Positions 26,313 through 33,876 of a stretch of DNA of 44,704 nt are shown here, one piece after another. The stretch's first letter is position 1. Every line of letters starts with the position of its first letter. Both the position numbers and the translations under genes were made by a program. The notes beneath the pieces were generated by a model. That model did not search any database. It was not told the origin of the DNA and saw only the letters and a program-made list of their open reading frames with translations. The stretch is from Micrococcus lacusdianchii (GTDB lineage: Bacteria; Actinomycetota; Actinomycetes; Actinomycetales; Micrococcaceae): NCBI RefSeq assembly GCF_023155805.1, contig NZ_JAKNUW010000016.1, positions 1 through 44,704 on the forward strand. The letters run 5' to 3'.

Positions 26313-26451
26313 AGACCACGCTTCCCCACGCCGGACGTCTCCGTCGCCCGGTCAACCCCGATCACCTCTCGTCCCGGTGGGCCGGCATTCCGTCCCCGTG
26401 ACCGCTCCCCGAGCGCCGCGGCCGACCCACCCCTCACCTCATGGAGCCTCC

Positions 26452-27315
26452 TTGACCGAGCACGCCCTCGCCCCCGCCCGTCGCGTCCGCACCTCCTCGG
26501 CCACCCTGGCCTTCGTCTTGGGCGCGAGCACCCTCGCCACCGCCGGCGCCGCCACCGCCGTGGTCGCCCCCGCCGCCCAGGCCGCGGAGACCACCTACAC
26601 GGTCCAGGCCGGCGACGGCTGGTGGATCATCAGCCAGCGCACGGGCGTGTCCACGTCCCAGCTGATGCTCCTCAACGGCATGACGTCCAGCGACATGCTC
26701 CATCCGGGCATGGTGCTGAAGACCTCAGGCGCCGTCTCCTCGACCACGACGTCGGGCACGTACACGGTGCAGCCGGGTGACGGCTGGTGGATCATCAGCC
26801 AGCGCACCGGCACCTCGATGTCCACGCTGCAGCAGCTCAACGGCATGACGTCCTCCACCATGCTGCACCCCGGCATGGTCCTGAAGACCACCGGCACCAC
26901 CACGGCCGCCGCGCCGGCCCCGGTCGTCCGCCAGTCCTCGGGCAAGCAGGCCGCGATCGACTTCGCACTGGCCAAGATCGCCGACCCGAACACCTACTAC
27001 ACCTGGGGCGGCAACGGCCCGTACGGGTACGACTGCTCCGGGCTGACCAGGGCCGCCTTCGCGCAGGCGGGCATCACGATCCCGCGCACCTCGCACGACC
27101 AGTACACGGGCGCCCGCTCCTACCACTCGCTGTCCAACGCGCAGCCCGGTGACCTCGTGTTCTGGTCCAACCAGTCCACCGGCCGCATGTACCACGTGGC
27201 CATCTACCTCGGGAACGGCAAGATCGCCCACGCCCTGAACCCCACCGACGACCTCGTGGTCACGAGCATCGACATCATGACCTCCAACCGCATGGCGGTC
27301 GTCGGCCGCTACTGA
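26452..27315 (+). CDS. secreted peptidoglycan hydrolase, LysM-LysM-NlpC/P60
   Basis: A 287-residue exported wall hydrolase. A signal peptide ends at about AAQA-AET (residues 43-46). Two nearly identical LysM domains (about 48-92 and 102-147) contain GDGWWIISQRTG in place of the usual GDTLWxIA. A Pro/Ala linker leads to an NlpC/P60 cysteine peptidase with Cys195 (YDCSGLTRAAF), His248 (MYHVAIYLG) and His260 (IAHALNP). The TTG at 26452 is preferred because GGAG lies 5 nt upstream and it gives a clean signal peptide; a GTG at 26377 is in frame. Such enzymes cut D-Glu-diamino-acid bonds during daughter cell separation. Confidence 0.92.
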   Translation: MTEHALAPARRVRTSSATLAFVLGASTLATAGAATAVVAPAAQAAETTYTVQAGDGWWIISQRTGVSTSQLMLLNGMTSSDMLHPGMVLKTSGAVSSTTTSGTYTVQPGDGWWIISQRTGTSMSTLQQLNGMTSSTMLHPGMVLKTTGTTTAAAPAPVVRQSSGKQAAIDFALAKIADPNTYYTWGGNGPYGYDCSGLTRAAFAQAGITIPRTSHDQYTGARSYHSLSNAQPGDLVFWSNQSTGRMYHVAIYLGNGKIAHALNPTDDLVVTSIDIMTSNRMAVVGRY

Positions 27316-27328
27316 GCCGCCCACCGCG

Positions 27329-27376
27329 ACGACGTCGGCCCCCGCCCTGGACTGCCAGGGCGGGAGCCGACGTCGT
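27329..27376 (+). terminator. strong hairpin terminator after the NlpC/P60 gene
   Basis: A stem with ACGACGTCGGC (27329-27339) pairing with GCCGACGTCGT (27366-27376), continued inward by CCCGCCCTGG/CCAGGGCGGG around an ACTG loop. It starts 14 bp after the stop. Confidence 0.85.
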
Positions 27377-27383
27377 GCCGGGG

Positions 27384-27457
27384 TAGGGCGTGCGGGGCTT
27401 GAACCCGCGACCCAGGGATTATGAGTCCCCTGCTCTGACCGACTGAGCTAACGCCCC
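27384..27457 (-). tRNA. tRNA with CAT anticodon (elongator Met, or Ile2)
   Basis: A complete 74-nt cloverleaf read on the minus strand: acceptor GGGGCGT/ACGCCCT (first pair G-U) with discriminator A, D stem GCTC/GAGC, anticodon stem GGGGA/TCCCT with loop CTCATAA, and T arm GCGGG-TTCAAGC-CCCGC. CCA is not encoded. The anticodon CAT can be elongator tRNA-Met or tRNA-Ile2 whose C34 becomes lysidine; sequence alone does not settle it. It is not the initiator, since it lacks the GGG/CCC anticodon-stem pairs next to the loop. Confidence 0.93.
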
Positions 27458-27459
27458 CC

Positions 27460-27491
27460 GTCCCGCGCGGCTCGCACGCCGCACGCGGGAC
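27460..27491 (-). terminator. hairpin between the GT4 gene and the tRNA
   Basis: GTCCCGCG (27460-27467) pairs with CGCGGGAC (27484-27491). It lies 27 bp after the glycosyltransferase stop and just upstream of the tRNA 5' end, so it may separate the two transcripts or guide 5' processing. Confidence 0.5.
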
Positions 27492-27517
27492 CCGCCCATC
27501 CTAGCCAGGGACGCGCC

Positions 27518-28738
27518 TCAGAGCTCGGCGCGGATGCGCGCGGCCGTCTCCCCCCGGTAGAGGCGCTCGAAGAGGTCCACGGTGCGCTGGGCCGAGTGCT
27601 GCACCGCCTTGGCGTGGGAGGCCTCGCCCATGGCGGCGCGCTCGCCGTCGGGCAGGTCCAGGATGCGGGCGATCCGGTCGGCGAGGTCCACGGGATCCCC
27701 CGGCGGGAAGAGCCAGCCGTTGACGCCCTCGTCCACGAGGTGGGGCAGAGCCATGGCGTCGGCGAGCACCACGGGGGTGGAGGCGCTCATCGCCTCGAGG
27801 GAGACCAGGGACTGCAGCTCGGCGGTGCCGGGCTGGCAGAACACGTCCGCGCGCAGGTACGCCCGGTGCAGCTCCTCGTCTGTGACATGCCCCCGGCGGT
27901 GGACGCGATCCGTCACGCCCTCCTCGGCGATGACGCGGTCGATCGCGTCGCGCTGCTCGCCGTCGCCCACGATCTCCGCGTGCACGTCCAGGTCCGGCCG
28001 CGTGCGCGCCAGGTGGGCCACGGCGCGAACGAGCACCTCCACGTGCTTCTCCACCGCCAGCCGGCCCACGAACAGGACGGTGGGGCTCGCGTGATGCTCG
28101 ACCACCTCGCCGGGCGCGGGCTCGTACGCCGCGGCGTCGATCCCGTTCGAGATCGGCAGCACCCGGTCCAGCCCGGCCCGCTCCGCCATGGCACGGGCAG
28201 CCAGCGCGGTGGGAGTGGTCACCGCGGCGCCCCTGCCCATGAGCCGGCCCATCTGCCACCACGAGTAGCGGGAGTACCGGTTCAGGATCCACTGGGGGAA
28301 CGGCAGGAACGGCTCGAGGTTCTCGGGCATGAAGTGGTTGGTGGACACCGTCCGGATGCGGCGCTGCTCGGCCACCCGGATGGCGGCCGCGCCGATCATG
28401 TAGTGGCACTGGGCATGCACCACGTCCGGCTCCACCTGGGCCATGATCCGGCGCATGGAGCGGCGGGCACGCGGGGGGGACACCAGCCGGTAGTACTCGT
28501 GGGTCGGCGCGTGCCAGGACTGCAGTCGGTGGACGGTGGCCTCGGGCCGGTGCTCCACGGTGTCCGGGCCGTCCTCGGTGCGCGCGGCCACCACGTGCAC
28601 CTTGTGTCCGCGGGCATGCAGGGCGGTGGCCAGGCGGAAGCAGAAGGTGGCGGCCCCGTTGACGTCCGGCGGATAGGTGTCCGCGGCGATCATCACGGTC
28701 AGCGGACGCCGTGCGCCGGGGAGCTCTCGTGCGCTCAC
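27518..28738 (-). CDS. GT4-family glycosyltransferase (mannosyltransferase-like)
   Basis: A 406-residue GT-B enzyme. It begins with the DTYPPDVNGAATFCFRLATA glycine-rich loop typical of the PimB/MgtA-like group. It has VSTNHFMPENLEPFL and NGIDAAAYEP in the middle, VLFVGRLAVEKHVEVLVRAV at the start of the donor domain, and EX7E in GTAELQSLVSLEAMSA. Micrococci make a succinylated lipomannan, so a mannosyl lipid is a reasonable acceptor, but this is inference. The GTG at 28738 forms a GTGA overlap with the upstream EamA gene stop, so the two form an operon. Confidence 0.9.
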   Translation of the reverse strand: MSARELPGARRPLTVMIAADTYPPDVNGAATFCFRLATALHARGHKVHVVAARTEDGPDTVEHRPEATVHRLQSWHAPTHEYYRLVSPPRARRSMRRIMAQVEPDVVHAQCHYMIGAAAIRVAEQRRIRTVSTNHFMPENLEPFLPFPQWILNRYSRYSWWQMGRLMGRGAAVTTPTALAARAMAERAGLDRVLPISNGIDAAAYEPAPGEVVEHHASPTVLFVGRLAVEKHVEVLVRAVAHLARTRPDLDVHAEIVGDGEQRDAIDRVIAEEGVTDRVHRRGHVTDEELHRAYLRADVFCQPGTAELQSLVSLEAMSASTPVVLADAMALPHLVDEGVNGWLFPPGDPVDLADRIARILDLPDGERAAMGEASHAKAVQHSAQRTVDLFERLYRGETAARIRAEL

Positions 28739-29634
28739 GTGGGGGTGTCTCCTGAGGTCGGGGCGGGGGCGCGGCCGTCCTGCCTCCGGGCCAGCACGTC
28801 GGGGTGGCTCCGGGCCAGCCGCACGATCCCCACGGTAGCAACCAGCGCGGCGGCCGCGAGCCCGAGCCCCACCGGGCCCGGCACGTCCGGGCGCAGCTCG
28901 CCCAGCACCAGGATGCCGATCAGGACGCCCACCATGGGGTCGATCACGGTGAGGCCCGCGATCACCAGGTCCGGGGGGCCGTGCCGGTACGCGGTCTGCA
29001 CGAACCACACGCCCAGCAGGCCCGCCACGGCGACGACGGCGATCACGTCCCCGTCCGGGAGCCGCCCGCCGAGCAGGCGCACGGCGGTGAGCCGCACGGC
29101 CACGGCCACGAACCCGTACAGCACGCCCGCGGCCAGGATCGGCACGAGCGCGCTGACATGGCGACGCAGCCACAGGGCCGCCGGGACGGCCAGGAGGACG
29201 GCGGCCCACGCGAGCGCCACCGTGAGGCGCTCCTGCTGCGGCGCGGGCACCGGGTTGTGCCGGGTCGCGGCCAGGGCGATGAGCACGAAGGCCGCGGACC
29301 CCACAGTGCACGCGGCGATGGCCGCCCACGTGCCGGGGTCGATGCGCAGGCCGGCCGTGCGGGCGTGCAGCAGCGTGGTCACGGCCACGGCGATCGCCCC
29401 CAGGGGCTGGATCACGCTCAGCGGGGCGAGCGCCAGGGCGGTGACGTTGAGGACGATGCCCACCGCCATGAGCGCCCCGCCCATGAGCCAGACGGGGGAG
29501 CGCAGCAGGGCCGTCATCCCGACCCCCGTGGACGTCCGCCCCTCGAGGGCGCGCACGCCGCGGGCCTGGCGCTCACTGCCGAGCGCCAGGAACACCGCGC
29601 CCGCGAGGGCGCACAGGACCGGGATCAGCGGCAC
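28735..29634 (-). CDS. EamA/DMT-type membrane transporter
   Basis: A 299-residue membrane protein with nine to ten predicted helices and the internal pseudo-duplication usual for the drug/metabolite transporter superfamily (for example VIQPLGAIAVAVTTLLHART and TVIDPMVGVLIGILVLGEL at equivalent places). Substrate unknown. It is translationally coupled to the downstream glycosyltransferase by a 4-bp overlap. A polyprenyl-sugar or glycolipid intermediate would therefore be a possible cargo, but this is speculation. Confidence 0.85.
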   Translation of the reverse strand: MPLIPVLCALAGAVFLALGSERQARGVRALEGRTSTGVGMTALLRSPVWLMGGALMAVGIVLNVTALALAPLSVIQPLGAIAVAVTTLLHARTAGLRIDPGTWAAIAACTVGSAAFVLIALAATRHNPVPAPQQERLTVALAWAAVLLAVPAALWLRRHVSALVPILAAGVLYGFVAVAVRLTAVRLLGGRLPDGDVIAVVAVAGLLGVWFVQTAYRHGPPDLVIAGLTVIDPMVGVLIGILVLGELRPDVPGPVGLGLAAAALVATVGIVRLARSHPDVLARRQDGRAPAPTSGDTPT

Positions 29635-29748
29635 GGTCCGGTGGCGGGTCCGGCGGCGGTGGTCATGGTCTCCTCAGGGGGTCGGACGGGGCGTCGGGCG
29701 GAGGAGACGAGCGCCGCACGCACAGGCCTGCCCCCTCCCCCAGCCTAA

Positions 29749-29793
29749 CGACGACGACGCCCCGATCCGGAGCGGATCGGGGCGTCGTCGTCG
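29749..29793 (-). terminator. very strong 21-bp-stem hairpin after the Holin-X gene
   Basis: A perfect inverted repeat with 21-bp arms (29749-29769 and 29773-29793) and a GAG loop, 4 bp after the stop at 29798. It also lies 115 bp upstream of the EamA start, insulating that operon. Confidence 0.85.
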
Positions 29794-29797
29794 GCGG

Positions 29798-30781
29798 TCA
29801 GTCGCGGCGGCCGCGGAGACGGGACGCCAGGACGGCGAACGCGGTGCCGGAGGCGCCCAGCAGCGCGAGCGGCTGCCACCGGTCCTTGACGTAGTCCTCT
29901 GCGGCCGCGGCCTGCTCGCCGGCTCGGGCGGCGCCGGTGTACGGGGCGGTCTGGTCCGTGGCGTGGGCGGTGTCCGCCGTGGCGCCGCGCAGCTTGCGCT
30001 GGGCGGCGAAGGCGGCCACGTTGCCCTTGACGCTGGTCCGCTCCTCGAGGCCGGAACGGATGTCGCCGAGGTGGCGGCGGCGGAGCTCGGCACGGCGGCG
30101 GACCTCGTCGTCGGAGGCGTCGTCCTGGTCGGGATGGGGAGCGGCGAGGCCGTTCTTGCGGGCCTTCTTGTTCTCCTCCTCCTCGATCTTCTTCCGCTCG
30201 GCGGCGCGCTGCTTCTCGATGCGCTGCGCCTCCTTGCGCTCGGCCTTCAGGCGGTCGTACTCGGCCGGGTCGAAGTCGTTGCCCTCCTTGAGGTAGCCGA
30301 GGTCGTACTCCAGGTTGCGCACGGTCTCCTGCGGCACGAGCGGCATGGCGCCCTTGATCTGCATCGCGCCGACGCCCGCGAGAACCAGGCCGAGCACGAG
30401 GAACACGAGGGCCACCATGAGCGCCGGGAACCAGAACGTCGGGTCCGCGAAGGCCCCGATCAGGGCGACCACCAGGGCCACCAGCATGAGCGCCAGCAGG
30501 CCCAGGCCCAGGACGGCGAGGGCCGCGCCGATGCCGACCTTCTTGCCCTTGGAGGCGAGGTGCCCCTTGGCCAGGGACAGCTCGTCCTTCAGCTGCAGCG
30601 GCAGCAGGCGCACGAGGGCGCCCAGGAGGTCGGACAGCGAGCTGGCGCGCGTCTGCGTGGTCACCGGTGTGGTGGGACGCGGCGCGCGCACGCCCGTGTG
30701 GGCGTGCGCGCCCGCCTGGTGCTGCCGATGCGCACCGGTGCTGGTCTGCGACGCGGTGCCCGTGGGAGCGGCGTGGGACAT
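29798..30781 (-). CDS. Holin-X/phage-holin-superfamily membrane protein with long cytoplasmic tail
   Basis: A 327-residue protein. The Pro/Thr/His-rich N-terminus (1-45) leads to LSDLLGALVRLLPLQLKDEL, an amphipathic helix typical of the actinobacterial Holin-X family. Two long transmembrane segments follow (about 80-105 and 112-140). A highly charged coiled-coil tail (EAQRIEKQRAAERKKIEEEE) comes next, and a last hydrophobic stretch lies near the C-terminus. The ATG at 30781 has GGAAGG upstream. Despite the family name the proteins are chromosomal and their role is unknown; no phage genes are nearby. Confidence 0.82.
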   Translation of the reverse strand: MSHAAPTGTASQTSTGAHRQHQAGAHAHTGVRAPRPTTPVTTQTRASSLSDLLGALVRLLPLQLKDELSLAKGHLASKGKKVGIGAALAVLGLGLLALMLVALVVALIGAFADPTFWFPALMVALVFLVLGLVLAGVGAMQIKGAMPLVPQETVRNLEYDLGYLKEGNDFDPAEYDRLKAERKEAQRIEKQRAAERKKIEEEENKKARKNGLAAPHPDQDDASDDEVRRRAELRRRHLGDIRSGLEERTSVKGNVAAFAAQRKLRGATADTAHATDQTAPYTGAARAGEQAAAAEDYVKDRWQPLALLGASGTAFAVLASRLRGRRD

Positions 30782-30904
30782 GGGACGTGCCTTCCGTGTG
30801 GTCGTCACGCAGCCGGCCGGGCCGCGCGCAGAGGTGATTTCCGGGCCACGCTATCACCGGCCACCCCGCAGGTCCGGGGCCGGCCGCCCGCGCTCCGGCG
30901 CGGA

Positions 30905-31741
30905 TCAGAAGGTGATGGTGGCCGGGTCCGGTCCGATGCGGCCGTCCTCGCGGTCCAGGCCGCGGATCTGCTCCAGCTCCTCCTCCGTGAGGGTGAGCTC
31001 AGCGGCGGCCAGGTTCGAGACGATCCGGTCGGAGGTGACCGACTTGGGGATGACCACGAAGCCCTCGGCGAGGTGCCACGCGATGACGACCTGGGCCGGC
31101 GTGGCGCCGTGGGCCTCGGCGATCGCCGTGATCACCGGGTCCTCGAGGACCTCGCCGCCCTGCCCGAGCGGGGACCATGACTCGTGGACGATGCCGTGGC
31201 GCTCCTGCACCGCCCGCAGCTGCCGCTGCTGCCAGTACGGATGGGTCTCCACCTGGTGGATCACGGGGGTGACGCCCGTGGCGTCGATGATCTCCTCCAG
31301 CTGCTCGGCCGGGAAGTTCGAGACGCCGATGGAGCGCACCTTGCCCGCCTTCTGCGCCTCGATGAGGGCCTTCCACGTCTCCACGTAGAGGCCCTGGGCG
31401 GGCTTGGCCCAGTGGATCAGGTAGAGGTCCACGTCGTCGGTGCCGAGCTTGGCGAGCGACGTGTCGAGCGCGGCCAGGGCGGCGTCGTGCCCCTGGTCCG
31501 AGTTCCACACCTTGGTGGTGACGAACAGCTCCTCGCGGGGCACGCCGGCGGCCTTGATCGCTCGGCCCACGCCCTCCTCGTTGCCGTAGATCGCGGCGGT
31601 GTCGATGTGCCGATAGCCGGCCCGGATGGCCTGCTCGACGACGTCGGCGGCCACCTCGTCCTCGACCTGCCACACGCCGTAGCCGAGCTGCGGGATGGCA
31701 TGGCCGTCCTGGAACGGGGTCTGGGGGACGGTGGGGGTCAT
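30905..31741 (-). CDS. aldo/keto reductase
   Basis: A 278-residue NADPH-dependent reductase of the 2,5-diketo-D-gluconate reductase-like group. The catalytic tetrad is visible: Asp and Tyr in YRHIDTAAIYGNE, Lys in VTTKVW, His in LYLIHWAKP. The cofactor region has IPKSVTSDRIVSN. Natural substrate unknown; these enzymes reduce aldehydes and methylglyoxal. The ATG at 31741 (AGGAG about 10 nt upstream) is preferred to a start at 31795, which would overlap the upstream SDR gene. It lies 50 bp after the SDR gene, so the two are likely co-transcribed. Confidence 0.92.
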   Translation of the reverse strand: MTPTVPQTPFQDGHAIPQLGYGVWQVEDEVAADVVEQAIRAGYRHIDTAAIYGNEEGVGRAIKAAGVPREELFVTTKVWNSDQGHDAALAALDTSLAKLGTDDVDLYLIHWAKPAQGLYVETWKALIEAQKAGKVRSIGVSNFPAEQLEEIIDATGVTPVIHQVETHPYWQQRQLRAVQERHGIVHESWSPLGQGGEVLEDPVITAIAEAHGATPAQVVIAWHLAEGFVVIPKSVTSDRIVSNLAAAELTLTEEELEQIRGLDREDGRIGPDPATITF

Positions 31742-31791
31742 GGCGGGTGCGCTCCTGGGGCTCGGGGACGGGGCGGGGTCGTGTGTCGTGG

Positions 31792-32742
31792 TCACGGGGT
31801 GGGCGTGCCGCCGTTGGCGTTCAGGGTCTCGCCGTTGACGTAGCTGGACTCGCCCGAGGCCAGGAACACGTAGGCGGGCGCCATCTCCACGGGCTGGCCG
31901 GCGCGGCCGATGGGGGTGCTGTGGCCGAACTCGGGCAGCTTCTCCTCGGGCTCACCATAGGACACGTGCTGCACCGTCCAGATGGGCCCGGGCGCCACCG
32001 CGTTGACACGGATGCCCCTCGGGCCGAGCTGCTCGGCCAGGCCCTTGGTGAAATTGTTGATGGCGCCCTTGGTGGCCGCGTAGTCGAGAAGCCTCGGGTT
32101 GGGGTTGTAGGCCTGCACCGAGGTGGTGTTCACGATCGTGCTGCCCGGGCCCATGTGCTTCAGCGCGGCGCGGCTGAGCGTGAACATGGACATGATGTTG
32201 ATCTGGAACGTCTCGTGAACCTGCTCGTCGGTGAGATCGGCCAGGTCATCGGAGATGAACTGCTTGCCCGCGTTGTTCACGAGGATGTCCAGGCCGCCGA
32301 GGCGCTGCGCGGCCTCGTCCACGAGGGAGGCGCGGTAGTCGGCGTCCATCAGGTCGCCCGGCAGCGCAACGGCGGTGCGCCCGGCCGCCTCGATCGCCGC
32401 CAGGACGCGGTCGGCGTCGGGCTGCTCCTGAGGCAGGTAGGCGATGGCGACGTCCGCGCCCTCACGGGCGTAGGCGATGGCGACCGCGGCACCGATGCCG
32501 GAGTCGCCGCCGGTGATCAGGGCCTTGCGGCCGGTCAGCCGGCCCATCCCCCGGTACGAGTCCAGACCGATGTCCGGGGCGGGATCCGTCTTCACGTCCA
32601 GGCCCGGCTCGGGCTGGCGCTGCTTGTCGACGCGGAGCTTCGGGTGGCGGGTGCGCGGGTCGTCGTGCGCCAGCTGGGAGGTCTCCGCCGGGATCTCGGA
32701 GTCGGGGCGCGGCTGGTCCTTCTGCGTCGTCTGCTCAGTCAT
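31792..32742 (-). CDS. short-chain dehydrogenase/reductase, YdaD/GSP39 subgroup
   Basis: A 316-residue SDR with a 50-residue N-terminal extension that is typical of the stress-related GSP39-like subgroup. It has the cofactor motif TGGDSGIG, NNAG in DILVNNAGKQ, catalytic Ser in NTTSVQAY, and Tyr and Lys in LLDYAATKGAINN. RVNAVAPGPIWT and the C-terminal VNGETLNANGG are standard. It acts on an unknown alcohol or carbonyl. Related genes in Bacillus belong to the general stress regulon; no such regulation can be read here. It precedes the aldo/keto reductase. Confidence 0.92.
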   Translation of the reverse strand: MTEQTTQKDQPRPDSEIPAETSQLAHDDPRTRHPKLRVDKQRQPEPGLDVKTDPAPDIGLDSYRGMGRLTGRKALITGGDSGIGAAVAIAYAREGADVAIAYLPQEQPDADRVLAAIEAAGRTAVALPGDLMDADYRASLVDEAAQRLGGLDILVNNAGKQFISDDLADLTDEQVHETFQINIMSMFTLSRAALKHMGPGSTIVNTTSVQAYNPNPRLLDYAATKGAINNFTKGLAEQLGPRGIRVNAVAPGPIWTVQHVSYGEPEEKLPEFGHSTPIGRAGQPVEMAPAYVFLASGESSYVNGETLNANGGTPTP

Positions 32743-32801
32743 GGACTCGACTCTAGGAGGCGCCCGCCCCCACGTGACAAGGAGTGACGCGCGGGCGGCC
32801 C

Positions 32802-33800
32802 TCAGCCGCGCAGGCCGCGCAGCGCCGTGTGGTGCTGCAGGACGTGCAGGTCCCAACGGCGGGTGAGGTCCTCGAACACGGCGATGCCCCGCAGCGAGTT
32901 GCCGCGCTCGTCCAGGCGCGGGGACCACGTAGCGATCCCGAGGGCCCCGGGGACGGCGCCCAGGAGCGCGCCGGAGACCCCGGACTTCGCGGGGATGCCC
33001 ACCTCGGCCACCCACTGGCCGGAGGCGTTGTACATGCCGCACGTGAGCATCACGGACATGGCCTGCTGCGCCACGTCCTCGCGCAGCACGCGCTCCCCCG
33101 TGCGGGGGTTGACGCCGCCGGCGGCCAGGGTGGCGCCCATGACGGCCAGCTGCTCCGCCCCCACCGTCACGGAGCACTGGGCCAGGTAGCCCTCGACCGC
33201 CTCCCGCGCGGGGATCGGCAGCCGGCCGCCGTCGGCCAGCAGGTGCGCCAGTCCGAGGTTGCGGTCGGCGCGCTCCTGCTCCGCGTCCACGACGTCCTGG
33301 TCCACCTCCAGCTCCTCGCCTGCGAGCGCCGAGTAGCGCTCCAGGAGGAACCGCACCCGGGCCTCGGGGTCGTCACCGGGGACGAGGGCGTGCGCCATGA
33401 TGGCGCCGGCGTTGATGAGCGGGTTGTAGGGGCGGCCGTCGTCGTGGAGGGAGAGGTGGTTGAACGCCTCGCCGGAGGGCTCGACGCCCACGTGCTCGAG
33501 GGTCTCGTCCAGGCCGACCTCCTCGAGGACCACGGCGTAGGTGAGCGCCTTGGAGACGGACTGCAGGGCGAAGCGGGCGTCGGCGTCGCCGGCGACGGCG
33601 ACCTCGCCGTCCGTGGTGCACACGGCCGCGGCCAGGCCGTCCACACCGTGGTGCTGCACGTCCTCGAGGTAGTCCGAGGGCTCGCCGTCGCGTTCGGACC
33701 GGGCGGCCTCGAGGGCCTCCTCGAGGTCGGAGCGGAGGCGGTCGGCGTCGACCTCGGGGAGGGCTGGGGCGCTCTCGGAGGAGCAGGCGGTGCGGTTCAC
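32802..33800 (-). CDS. glsA: glutaminase
   Basis: A 332-residue glutaminase of the serine-dependent, beta-lactamase-like fold, hydrolysing glutamine to glutamate and ammonia. The catalytic S-x-x-K is in FALQSVSKALTYAVVLEEVG, with EPSGEAFNHLSL, RPYNPLINAGAIMAHALV, GLAHLLADGG and SVMLTCGMYNASGQWVAEVG as family blocks. No STAS domain is attached. The GTG at 33800 is preferred; a GTG at 33830 would add ten basic residues. It is the last gene before the strand switch at 33.8 kb. Confidence 0.95.
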   Translation of the reverse strand: MNRTACSSESAPALPEVDADRLRSDLEEALEAARSERDGEPSDYLEDVQHHGVDGLAAAVCTTDGEVAVAGDADARFALQSVSKALTYAVVLEEVGLDETLEHVGVEPSGEAFNHLSLHDDGRPYNPLINAGAIMAHALVPGDDPEARVRFLLERYSALAGEELEVDQDVVDAEQERADRNLGLAHLLADGGRLPIPAREAVEGYLAQCSVTVGAEQLAVMGATLAAGGVNPRTGERVLREDVAQQAMSVMLTCGMYNASGQWVAEVGIPAKSGVSGALLGAVPGALGIATWSPRLDERGNSLRGIAVFEDLTRRWDLHVLQHHTALRGLRG

Positions 33801-33876
33801 CCGTGGGAGCCTACGCGGACGCGCCCGCACTCCCCGCCTGCGGCGGCCCGCATCCGGCGCTGACTAGGGTGGACGG

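Noticed and set aside
26127-26451. A ydaO (c-di-AMP) riboswitch in the leader of the NlpC/P60 gene
   Set aside because: Such riboswitches often precede wall hydrolase genes in Actinobacteria, but the conserved ydaO segments were not visible here; only a promoter-like pair and a palindrome were.
29798-30781. Prophage remnant, because of the holin-type protein
   Set aside because: Holin-X proteins are ordinary chromosomal proteins in Actinobacteria. No lysin, integrase or structural phage gene lies nearby.
27596-31180. A 1194-codon open frame on the plus strand
   Set aside because: It runs antisense through two transferase/transporter genes, a terminator and the Holin-X gene. The composition is that of a shadow frame.
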